Shown: one piece after another, positions 1 to 5,483 of the stretch
How positions within the stretch are numbered: position 1 is the first letter of the stretch
Layout: the number at the start of each line of letters is the position of its first letter
Assembly (NCBI GenBank): GCA_031394045.1
Contig: JANMWN010000302.1
Coordinates: 1 to 6,906, forward strand
Source: JANYIP01 sp031394045
GTDB taxonomy: Bacteria; Actinomycetota; Actinomycetes; Prado026
Reading direction: 5' to 3'
DNA length: 6,906 nt
Made by a program: the position numbers and the translations under genes
The notes under the pieces: generated by a model
Database searches by the model: none
Told to the model about the DNA's origin: nothing
What the model saw: only the letters and a program-made list of their open reading frames with translations

Positions 1-16
1 ACGGGGCTTGCGCCAT
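1..16 (-). CDS. Start of an unidentified gene running off the left edge
   Basis: On the minus strand an ATG at 16-14 is preceded by AGGAG (complement of 24-28) at a 7-nt spacing, a near-ideal ribosome binding site. Only five complete codons are visible, reading MAQAP, so no function can be proposed. The gene would lie downstream of cbbR on the same strand, with 118 nt between the cbbR stop and this ATG, so it may be co-transcribed with cbbR or have its own promoter. The call rests only on the start signal and could be chance. Confidence 0.35.
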
Positions 17-96
17 TGACGGGCTCCTGAGGTCTCGGCAGCGCGGCGGCAGACTCGTAAGGGGGTAGCGGCGAGCGCCGCAGCCAGCAACGAACG

Positions 97-136
97 GATC
101 CGACGCCCGACTCCGCTTCACCCGCCCGGGCGGATC
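97..136. terminator. Possible hairpin at the 3' end of cbbR
   Basis: GATCC (97-101) pairs with GGATC (132-136) and GCCCG (105-109) with CGGGC (127-131), leaving a 3-nt bulge and a 17-nt loop. The 3' arm contains a perfect 12-bp palindrome (122-133). The structure overlaps the cbbR stop codon and has no T-run after it on the minus strand, so it is not a classical intrinsic terminator. In DNA this GC-rich it may be fortuitous. Nothing else is seen in 17-134. Confidence 0.2.
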
Positions 137-1070
137 AAGGGGTGAGAGCGGTCCCCCGAGTCCTCGCCGCTGTCCTGCTGCTGCCCTTCGGGGTACGCGG
201 CGACTGGAACGCGAGCTCGCCGGCGGCGGCCTGGTCGAGCAGGTGGGCGATGAAGAGCCGCGTTGTCGCCGTCGGGGCCCGCCCGGTGACGGCGTTCCAG
301 GGGCGGGCGAGCGGCGTACCAGGCACGGGGACCACGACCAGCTCGCGCGAGTCCAGCCGCCGGCGTACGGCGTCTTGCGAGACCAGCGCCAGGCCCAGCC
401 CGAGCGATGCCGCCGCCACGACCGCACCGTGCGAGCCCACGGCCAACGTCGGAGGGGTGATCTCGAGGGTGTCGAGCAGGGCGAGCGTCGTGGCCCGGGT
501 TCCCGAACCCTGCTCGCGCAGGAGCCACGCTGTCGTCGGCAGATCAGCCGGCAGCCCGGGCGCCGCCACGACGACGAGCGAGTTCCGTCGCATCGCGCGA
601 GTGACCAGCCCGGAGCCGCGTGGCGGGCGACCGGCGATGACCAGGTCCAGCTGGTGCGACGCGAGCAGCTCGTGCAGCCGGTCGCGAACCCCCACCTCCA
701 GAGTGACCACGACGTCCGGGTGATCGGCGAGGAAGGTGGCCAGCAGGCCGGGCACGAGGTACTCCCCCGCCGTCGTCACCGCGCCGATGCGCAACGCGCC
801 GCGCTCGGGGTCGGCTCCCTGGACGACAGCCGACGAGGCTTCGTCGAGCAGGCCCAGGATCTGGCGTACGTAGTCGGCGTAGACCGAGCCGGCCCCGGTG
901 AGCCGGATGCCGCGCCCGTAGCGCTCCACCAGGATCGCCCCGAGCTCGGTCTGCAGCGCCGCCAACGCCGCCGACACCGCCGACTCGGTGACCGACAGGC
1001 TGGCCGCGGCCGCGCGGACCGAGCCCGTGTCGGCCACGGCGAGGAAGCTTCGAAGGCGGGACCAGGTCAT
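135..1070 (-). CDS. cbbR: LysR-type transcriptional regulator, CbbR of the Rubisco operon
   Basis: This 311-residue protein has the usual LysR length and layout. A winged helix-turn-helix occupies about residues 1-60 (start MTWSRLRSFLAVADTGSVRA, then AAASLSVTESAVSAALAAL), followed by a linker helix. From about residue 88 a periplasmic-binding-protein-like effector domain begins (GALRIGAVTTAGEYLVPGLL). The last ~24 residues are a basic Ser/Thr/Arg-rich tail with no clear fold. The ATG at 1070 is chosen because LysR proteins begin just before the helix-turn-helix; a GGAG lies upstream on the minus strand. The reading frame stays open far upstream but only as antisense of cbbL. CbbR proteins normally activate cbb transcription in response to metabolites such as RuBP or NADPH and repress their own gene. 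Its divergent position next to cbbL supports the name; which effector it senses cannot be read from the sequence. Confidence 0.92.
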   Translation of the reverse strand: MTWSRLRSFLAVADTGSVRAAAASLSVTESAVSAALAALQTELGAILVERYGRGIRLTGAGSVYADYVRQILGLLDEASSAVVQGADPERGALRIGAVTTAGEYLVPGLLATFLADHPDVVVTLEVGVRDRLHELLASHQLDLVIAGRPPRGSGLVTRAMRRNSLVVVAAPGLPADLPTTAWLLREQGSGTRATTLALLDTLEITPPTLAVGSHGAVVAAASLGLGLALVSQDAVRRRLDSRELVVVPVPGTPLARPWNAVTGRAPTATTRLFIAHLLDQAAAGELAFQSPRTPKGSSRTAARTRGTALTP

Positions 1071-1098
1071 CTCTGCGGGACTCCGGACGGTAGAGGTA

Positions 1099-1139
1099 AC
1101 ACTCAAGCATTTGGTCAAGTGTCGGGCCAGAACACTCAA
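1099..1139 (+). promoter_or_regulatory. Candidate CbbR operator and divergent cbbR/cbbL promoter region
   Basis: The 126-bp gap between cbbR and cbbL holds three copies of an 8-bp element. ACACTCAA occurs at 1099-1106 and at 1132-1139, and the inverted copy TCAAGTGT (complement ACACTTGA) lies at 1115-1122. Centres are 16-17 bp apart, and the two direct copies are exactly 33 bp apart (AACACTCAA at 1098 and 1131). LysR regulators bind as tetramers to such spaced inverted half-sites between divergent genes, so this is inferred to be the CbbR binding region. Promoter boxes are weak: TTGGTC at 1111-1116 could be a -35 for cbbL, but no convincing -10 follows. That fits a promoter dependent on an activator. 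Confidence 0.5.
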
Positions 1140-1196
1140 TAGACAAGCGCGACCTTCGACGCCCATCGTTGAGCAACCGATGGTGTGGGAGGAAGC

Positions 1197-2660
1197 ATGA
1201 GCGTGACCGTGCACGACGACCCTGCGACGCAGGACCGGTGGGACCCGGGCGTCCACAGCTACGCGAGCATGGGCTACTACGCACCCGACTACATCGCCAA
1301 GGACACCGACATCCTGGCCGTCTTCAGGGTCACTCCCCAGCCTGGGGTCGACCCGATCGAGGCCGGCGCGGCAGTCGCGGGCGAGTCGTCGACGGCCACC
1401 TGGACCGTCGTCTGGACCGACCGCCTCACCGCCAACAGCCACTACCAGGCCAAGTGCTACAAGGTCGAGCCCGTTCCGGGACGCCCCGGTGAGCACATGG
1501 CCTACATCGCGTACGACATCGACTTGTTCGAAGAAGGCTCCATCGCGAACCTGACGTCGTCGATCATCGGCAACGTCTTCGGCTTCAAGCCGTTGCAGGC
1601 GCTGCGCCTGGAGGACATGCGGATCCCGATCGCGTACGTCAAGACGTTCGCCGGTCCGCCGCACGGGATCGTCATGGAGCGCGAGTACCTCGGCAAGTAC
1701 GGGCGACCGCTGCTCGGGGCGACCATCAAGCCGAAGCTGGGCCTGTCCGCGCGCAACTACGGCCGGGTGATCTACGAGGCTTGCCGGGGAGGCCTCGACT
1801 TCACCAAGGACGACGAGAACATCAACTCCCAGCCCTTCATGAAGTGGCGAGACCGCTTCCTGTTCGGCATGGAAGGCGTCAACCGCGCCGTTGCCGAGAC
1901 CGGCGAGATCAAGGGCCACTACTTCAACGTGACCGCCGGGACCATGGAGCAGATGTACGAGCGGGCCGAGTTCGCCAAGGAGATCGGCAGCGTCGTCGTC
2001 ATGATCGACCTCACCGTCGGCTACACGGCGATGCAGTCGATGTCGAACTGGGCCCGTAAGAACGGCGTCCTCCTGCACCTGCACCGCGCCGGTCACTCGA
2101 CCTACACCCGGCAGAAGACCCATGGCGTCAGCTTCCGGGTCATCTCCAAGTGGTCCAGGCTGATCGGGGTCGACCACCTGCACGCGGGCACCGTGGTCGG
2201 CAAGCTCGAGGGTGACCCGGCAACGACCAGGGGCTACTACGACACCCTGCGCCTGGACCACGTCCCGACCAACGTCGCCAACGGCATCTACTTCGACCAG
2301 GACTGGGCCTCGATGGCACCGGTCATGCCGGTCGCGTCCGGTGGCATCCACGCCGGCCAGATGCACCAGCTGCTGGACTACCTCGGCGAGGACGTGATCC
2401 TGCAGTTCGGGGGCGGCACCATCGGTCACCCGATGGGGATCTCGGCCGGGGCCGAGGCCAACCGGGTGGCGCTCGAGGCCATGATCAAGGCCCGCAACGA
2501 GGGTCGCGACTTCCTCCGCGAGGGCCCGGACATCCTGCGTACGGCGGCCAAGAGCTGCGTGGCCCTGCAGGCCGCCCTGAACACCTGGGGCGACGTCAGC
2601 TTCGACTACACCTCCACCGACACCCCCGACGCCGTCGCTGTCGCCACTCCTGGGAACTGA
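1197..2660 (+). CDS. cbbL: Ribulose-1,5-bisphosphate carboxylase large subunit, red-type form IC
   Basis: This 487-residue protein carboxylates (and oxygenates) RuBP in the Calvin-Benson-Bassham cycle as part of an L8S8 complex with CbbS. Catalytic residues checked are present, with the spinach equivalent in brackets: E63 (60), N126 (123), K178 (175), K180 (177), carbamylated K204 with metal ligands D206 and E207 (201/203/204), H296 and R297 (294/295), H329 (327), loop-6 K336 (334) and S381 (379). Stretches such as VVMIDLTVGYTAMQSMSNW, HLHRAGHSTYTRQK and ASGGIHAGQMHQLLDYLGED are typical of red-type form IC enzymes and differ from green forms IA/IB. The C-terminal FDYTSTDTPDAV is also characteristic of the red type. 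The ATG at 1197 has GGGAGGA just upstream (1187-1193); the GTG at 1185 in the same frame would overlap that site. It is the first gene of cbbLSX, and the tandem activase gene agrees with the red-type call. Confidence 0.99.
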   Translation: MSVTVHDDPATQDRWDPGVHSYASMGYYAPDYIAKDTDILAVFRVTPQPGVDPIEAGAAVAGESSTATWTVVWTDRLTANSHYQAKCYKVEPVPGRPGEHMAYIAYDIDLFEEGSIANLTSSIIGNVFGFKPLQALRLEDMRIPIAYVKTFAGPPHGIVMEREYLGKYGRPLLGATIKPKLGLSARNYGRVIYEACRGGLDFTKDDENINSQPFMKWRDRFLFGMEGVNRAVAETGEIKGHYFNVTAGTMEQMYERAEFAKEIGSVVVMIDLTVGYTAMQSMSNWARKNGVLLHLHRAGHSTYTRQKTHGVSFRVISKWSRLIGVDHLHAGTVVGKLEGDPATTRGYYDTLRLDHVPTNVANGIYFDQDWASMAPVMPVASGGIHAGQMHQLLDYLGEDVILQFGGGTIGHPMGISAGAEANRVALEAMIKARNEGRDFLREGPDILRTAAKSCVALQAALNTWGDVSFDYTSTDTPDAVAVATPGN

Positions 2661-2669
2661 GGGACCACC

Positions 2670-3095
2670 ATGCGACTGACCCAAGGCTCCTTCTCGTACC
2701 TGCCCGACCTCACCGACGACGAGATCTCGTTGCAGGTGCAGTACGCGCTGGACCACAGCTGGCCGATCTCGATCGAGTACAGCGACGACCCGCACCCGCG
2801 CAACACCTACTGGGAGCTGTGGGGGTTGCCGATGTTCGACCTGGTTGACCCCGCCGGCGTCCTGCGCGAGATCCAGTCGTGCCGGGCCACCTTCCCCCAG
2901 CACTACGTACGCGTGCTCGCCTTCGACGCCAGCCTCGGGCGGCAGACCACCGCGATGATGTTCCTGGTGCAGCGGCCCGGCTTCGAGCCCGGGTTCCGGC
3001 TGCAGCGCACCGAGGGGGCCGACCGGCAGCAGAGCTACTCGGTGCAGGCGTACTCCAGCGAGCAGCCGTCCGGCCAGCGGTACCTAGCGCGATGA
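2670..3095 (+). CDS. cbbS: Ribulose-1,5-bisphosphate carboxylase small subunit, red-type
   Basis: The 141-residue small subunit caps the L8 core of Rubisco. The start MRLTQGSFSYLPDLTDDEI and the blocks DDPHPRNTYWELWGLPMFDL and HYVRVLAFDAS are hallmark small-subunit sequence. The extended C-terminus (about 100-130: RPGFEPGFRLQRTEG, then QQSYSVQAY) matches the extra beta-hairpin that red-type small subunits insert into the central solvent channel. A further tail of about 13 residues (SSEQPSGQRYLAR) makes it slightly longer than proteobacterial homologues as I recall them. The ATG at 2670 lies 9 nt after the cbbL stop, with a purine-rich GAACTGAGGGA ahead of it. Its TGA stop overlaps the cbbX ATG (ATGA at 3092-3095), which suggests translational coupling. 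Confidence 0.98.
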   Translation: MRLTQGSFSYLPDLTDDEISLQVQYALDHSWPISIEYSDDPHPRNTYWELWGLPMFDLVDPAGVLREIQSCRATFPQHYVRVLAFDASLGRQTTAMMFLVQRPGFEPGFRLQRTEGADRQQSYSVQAYSSEQPSGQRYLAR

Positions 3096-4087
3096 TCCTG
3101 CCCGGGCAGCGGTCCGTCTCAGGGCCAGCAGGGCCAGCAGTGCAAGCAGGGCCAGCAGGGCCAGCAGAGCCAGCAGAGCCCGCAGAACCAACCCCGCTGG
3201 CACCCGATGCCCGGATCGCGCTCGCCGACGACGAGGCGGCCGCTCGGGTGCGCGAGGTCCTCGACTCGCTCGACGCGGACCTGGTCGGTCTCGGCGCGGT
3301 CAAGACCCGGCTGCGCGAGATCGCATCGCTGCTCATGGTCGAGCGCGCCCGTGGGCAGTTCGGCCTGACGACGTCGAAGCCGACCCTGCACATGAGCTTC
3401 ACCGGACCTCCCGGCACCGGCAAGACCACCGTGGCGCTACGGATGGCCGAGATGCTGCATGCGCTCGGCTACCTGCGTACCGCCCGGGTCCACGCCGTCA
3501 CGCGCGACGATCTGGTCGGGCAGTTCATCGGGCACACGGCGCCCAAGACCAAGGAGGCCATCGCCAGGGCTGCCGGCGGGGTTTTGTTCATCGACGAGGC
3601 GTACTACCTCTACCGGCCCGAGAACGAGCGCGACTACGGGCAGGAGGCGATCGAGATCCTCCTGCAGGAGATGGAGTCCGAGCGCGGCGACCTGGTCGTC
3701 ATCTTCGCCGGGTACGTCGACCGGATGGACTCCTTCTTCTCGTCCAACCCCGGGCTCAGCTCACGGGTGGCGCACCACATCGAGTTCGCCGACTACGACC
3801 GCGCCGAGCTGCTCCACATCGCCCAGCTGATGCTGGAACGCGACCAGTACCGCTTCAGCGCCGATGCCCTGGTCGCGTTCGACGAGTACGTCGGGCTGCG
3901 GATGGCCAGACCCCGGTTCGCCAATGCCCGGAGCATCCGCAACGCACTCGAACGGATCCGGCTCCGGCAGGCCAACCGGTTGGTGGCGCAGGGGGGCAAC
4001 CTGGGCCGGGACGACCTCATGACGCTGGTCGAGGCCGACGTCCGGCTGAGTCGGCTCTTCGCCCCCGAGGAGCCGGCGGGGGCCTGA
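3092..4087 (+). CDS. cbbX: CbbX, AAA+ red-type Rubisco activase
   Basis: This 331-residue AAA+ ATPase remodels inhibited red-type Rubisco by engaging the large-subunit C-terminus and releasing tight-binding sugar phosphates; the family is activated by RuBP. Visible motifs are Walker A GPPGTGKTT (105-113), a pore loop with FIG (145-147, in VGQFIGHTAPKTKE), Walker B VLFIDE (164-169), the family signature YYLYRPENERDYGQEAIEIL, NPGLSSRVAHHIEF in the second half of the ATPase core, and the sensor-2 region RFANARSIRNALERIRLRQANRL cut at FANARSIRNAL. Residues 11-34 form an unusual Gly/Glu-Pro-Ala repeat, followed by the conserved N-terminal helix EVLDSLDADLVGLGAVK. The start at 3092 is chosen for its ATGA overlap with cbbS; there is no strong ribosome binding site, so coupling is likely. 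A GTG at 3140 inside the repeat is a less likely alternative. It is the third gene of cbbLSX. Confidence 0.97.
   Translation: MILPGQRSVSGPAGPAVQAGPAGPAEPAEPAEPTPLAPDARIALADDEAAARVREVLDSLDADLVGLGAVKTRLREIASLLMVERARGQFGLTTSKPTLHMSFTGPPGTGKTTVALRMAEMLHALGYLRTARVHAVTRDDLVGQFIGHTAPKTKEAIARAAGGVLFIDEAYYLYRPENERDYGQEAIEILLQEMESERGDLVVIFAGYVDRMDSFFSSNPGLSSRVAHHIEFADYDRAELLHIAQLMLERDQYRFSADALVAFDEYVGLRMARPRFANARSIRNALERIRLRQANRLVAQGGNLGRDDLMTLVEADVRLSRLFAPEEPAGA
3122..3193 (+). repeat. Tandem 9-bp repeat inside the 5' end of cbbX
   Basis: There are eight imperfect in-frame copies of a 9-bp unit, consensus GGGCCAGCA. They read ggg-cca-gca twice, gtg-caa-gca, ggg-cca-gca twice, gag-cca-gca, gag-ccc-gca and gaa-cca-acc. 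They encode GPA/EPA tripeptides at CbbX residues 11-34. The first five units are G-type (one diverged to VQA) and the last three E-type, which suggests stepwise expansion. A 9-bp unit keeps frame whatever the copy number, so length variation among strains is expected. Confidence 0.85.
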
Positions 4088-4105
4088 GCCTGGCGAAGGC
4101 CCAAC

Positions 4106-4111
4106 TAGAGT
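4106..4111 (+). promoter_or_regulatory. Possible -10 box of a leaderless promoter
   Basis: TAGAGT fits the actinobacterial TANNNT -10 pattern and ends 6 nt before the ATG at 4118, so transcription would begin at or next to the start codon. No Shine-Dalgarno sequence precedes that ATG, as expected for a leaderless message, a common arrangement in actinobacteria. No clear -35 is visible. The gene could instead be read through from cbbX. Confidence 0.4.
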
Positions 4112-4117
4112 CCCAGC

Positions 4118-4510
4118 ATGCTCTTTCCCTTGCGGGTCGTCCGCAAGCCGCCTGCGGGCACAGCCCTCGGCCGCTACGGGACGCCGACACCGATTCGCTG
4201 GATCCTGCTCGTCGTCGCCCTTCTCAACGCGTACCAGGGGGCGTGGGTCCTGTTCGTGTTCGCACTCCTCGTGACCTTCTGGGCGACCTTCATCCCGTTC
4301 ATGGCCGTGACACCCACCGAGGTCCAGCGGATCCTCGCGAAGAACATCCGGTTGACCGACATCACCTCCGTGGCCCCCGACAAGCGGCGCGCCTCGCTGG
4401 TCCGGATGGGCGTACGCGACAGCAAGACCCTCGTCACCCTGAACGGATTCGCGCCGGCCCGGATCCCGGCCCTCCAGGAACTCGTCGCCGCGGCGCGCCG
4501 GCACCGATAG
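4118..4510 (+). CDS. Small membrane protein downstream of cbbX, function unknown
   Basis: I do not recognise a named family for this 130-residue protein. The N-terminus is basic (MLFPLRVVRKPPAG). Two hydrophobic segments follow at about 25-40 (PIRWILLVVALLNAYQG) and 43-63 (WVLFVFALLVTFWATFIPFM), joined by a very short turn, so a helical hairpin with both ends in the cytoplasm is likely. The soluble C-terminal part (about 65-130) has an alternating pattern (ILAKNIRLTDITSV, ASLVRMGVRDSKTLVTLNG), which suggests a small beta-rich domain, and it ends in a helix rich in Ala and Arg. A degenerate PH-like domain is conceivable but unproven. It lies 30 nt after cbbX on the same strand, so it may belong to the cbb operon, although a leaderless promoter is also possible. 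Coding-type third-position GC and the position support a real gene. Confidence 0.75.
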   Translation: MLFPLRVVRKPPAGTALGRYGTPTPIRWILLVVALLNAYQGAWVLFVFALLVTFWATFIPFMAVTPTEVQRILAKNIRLTDITSVAPDKRRASLVRMGVRDSKTLVTLNGFAPARIPALQELVAAARRHR

Positions 4511-4541
4511 TTCAGCGCATGCGAACAAGGGAGCCGCAAGC

Positions 4542-4605
4542 GTGAGCCGCTCAGCAGACCTGGTGATCACCGGTGCCGATGTCTACTGCGGGGACGCGGG
4601 AGGTC
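4542..4605 (+). pseudogene. 5' stub resembling an amidohydrolase gene
   Basis: A GTG at 4542 with an upstream AAGGGAG (4527-4533) begins MSRSADLVITGADVYCGDAG. The pattern ADLVITGADVY is the usual first beta-strand of amidohydrolase-superfamily proteins such as YtcJ-like metal-dependent hydrolases. Beyond about residue 20 the similarity stops: the next sequence is low-complexity Arg/Pro/Ser, and from 4674 the frame is simply antisense to citE. A normal gene of this family runs several hundred codons. I read it as the 5' remnant of a gene whose body was lost by deletion or rearrangement near 4590-4610. The match is short, so it could also be chance. The open frame continues to 5285 but is not credible as a protein. 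Confidence 0.4.
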
Positions 4606-4647
4606 CTCCTTGGTCGGGTTCCCGCCGGGGAAGTACTCCATCGCCCA

Positions 4648-4672
4648 CCGGCCGCCGACGATCCATGGCCGG
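4648..4672 (-). terminator. Hairpin just downstream of citE
   Basis: CCGGCC at 4648-4653 is a perfect inverted repeat of GGCCGG at 4667-4672, giving a 6-bp all-GC stem with a 13-nt loop. It begins one nucleotide after the citE stop codon on the minus strand. No T-run follows, so at most it is the U-less hairpin terminator type proposed for high-GC actinobacteria. Its position between two convergent transcription units supports the idea. No gene is seen in 4606-4673. Confidence 0.33.
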
Positions 4673-4673
4673 C

Positions 4674-5483
4674 TCAGTCGGTGCCGGCGCGCGCGAGCAC
4701 GTGCTCTGCGTGGCGCAGGACCGGCGCGTCGACCATCCGGCCCTCGAACGCGAACACCCCCCGCTCGGCTCTGGCCTGAGCCAGAACCCTGCGGGCCCAC
4801 TCGGTCTCAACCGCCGTCGGCTGGTACGCGGTCCTGATCACGGGCACCTGCGAGGGGTGGATGCAGGCAGTCGCGCCGAAGCCGGAGGCAGCAGCGTCCT
4901 CGGCCTCGGCACGGAGACCGTCGACGTCGGTGATGTCGAGGTGCACGGCGTCGATCGCCACCACGTCGTGGGCTCCCGCCGCGAGCAGAACCCGGGAACG
5001 TGCAAATCGGGCCAGGTCCCGGTAGGTGCCGTCGACCGTCCGACTCGACCGTCCGCCGAGCGCGGCGACCAGGTCCTCGGCACCCCACATCAGCGCGAGG
5101 GTTGGCTCGGCTGCGGAGATCGCTTCGGCGGCCAGCACTCCTTTCGGTGTCTCGCACAGGGCGATCACCCTGCGCGGCGCCAGCGATCGCACCTGCTCGG
5201 GGTCCTCGGTCTTGGCCAGCATCACCACGTCGTACGGCGTCTCGGCCAACGCCGTCAGGTCGAGAGCGTGGTCAGCCGAGCCTGAAGGGTTCAGCCGGAC
5301 CACCGTGCGGGCCGGGTCGAGCAGGGTCGACTGCAGCGCAGTGCGGGCCGCCGCCTTGTCGGCCGGTGCCACGCCGTCCTCGAGGTCGAGGATCACAACG
5401 TCCGCCGCAGCAGCGGCCTTGGCGAACCTCTCGGGCCGGTCAGCGGGGCAGAACAGCAGGGCCGGTCCTGGCGGCCACGTCAC
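4674..5483 (-). CDS. citE: CitE-like acyl-CoA lyase (HpcH/HpaI family), Rv2498c type
   Basis: This 269-residue TIM-barrel enzyme has near-continuous resemblance to M. tuberculosis Rv2498c as I remember it, including LFCPADRPERFAKAAAAADV, VILDLEDGVA, MWGAEDL and FAFEGRMVDAPVL. Expected active-site residues are present: D36, R63, and the metal ligands E111 (in ALCETPKG) and D137 (in WGAEDLVA), each one off the Rv2498c numbering. That enzyme is known as a bifunctional lyase cleaving (S)-citramalyl-CoA to pyruvate and acetyl-CoA in itaconate breakdown and acting on 3-hydroxy-3-methylglutaryl-CoA in leucine catabolism; transferring this to the present protein is inference. It is the short, stand-alone CitE form, without citrate lyase alpha or gamma genes here. 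The GTG start at 5483 overlaps the MaoC stop (GTGA), indicating translational coupling. The protein ends normally (HAEHVLARAGTD), so it is complete. Confidence 0.93.
   Translation of the reverse strand: MTWPPGPALLFCPADRPERFAKAAAAADVVILDLEDGVAPADKAAARTALQSTLLDPARTVVRLNPSGSADHALDLTALAETPYDVVMLAKTEDPEQVRSLAPRRVIALCETPKGVLAAEAISAAEPTLALMWGAEDLVAALGGRSSRTVDGTYRDLARFARSRVLLAAGAHDVVAIDAVHLDITDVDGLRAEAEDAAASGFGATACIHPSQVPVIRTAYQPTAVETEWARRVLAQARAERGVFAFEGRMVDAPVLRHAEHVLARAGTD

Noticed and set aside
68..81. Short GC hairpin GCGGCGAGCGCCGC
   Set aside because: Five-base stem in very GC-rich DNA with no T-run and no defined transcript end; expected by chance.
1185..1196. In-frame GTG upstream of the cbbL ATG
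   Set aside because: Using it would place the GGGAGGA ribosome binding site inside the coding sequence; the ATG at 1197 has ideal spacing.
1071..2903. A very long minus-strand open frame continuous with cbbR (922 codons in all)
   Set aside because: Its upstream two-thirds is exactly antisense to cbbL and cbbS, has the Asp/Gly/Val/Arg-rich look of a GC-rich shadow frame, and cbbR has a normal family start at 1070.
3118..3193. CRISPR-like or regulatory repeat array
   Set aside because: The units are 9 bp, in-frame, without spacers, and encode a tripeptide repeat inside cbbX.
4567..4673. Minus-strand reading PWIVGGRWAMEYFPGGNP after citE as a small or broken gene
   Set aside because: No ribosome binding site suits either ATG, the frame differs from citE, the peptide matches no family I know, and it overlaps the amidohydrolase-like start on the other strand.
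4606..5285. Continuation of the plus-strand frame from 4542 as a 247-residue protein
   Set aside because: After about 20 residues it is low-complexity Arg/Pro/Gly sequence antisense to citE, with no recognisable domain.
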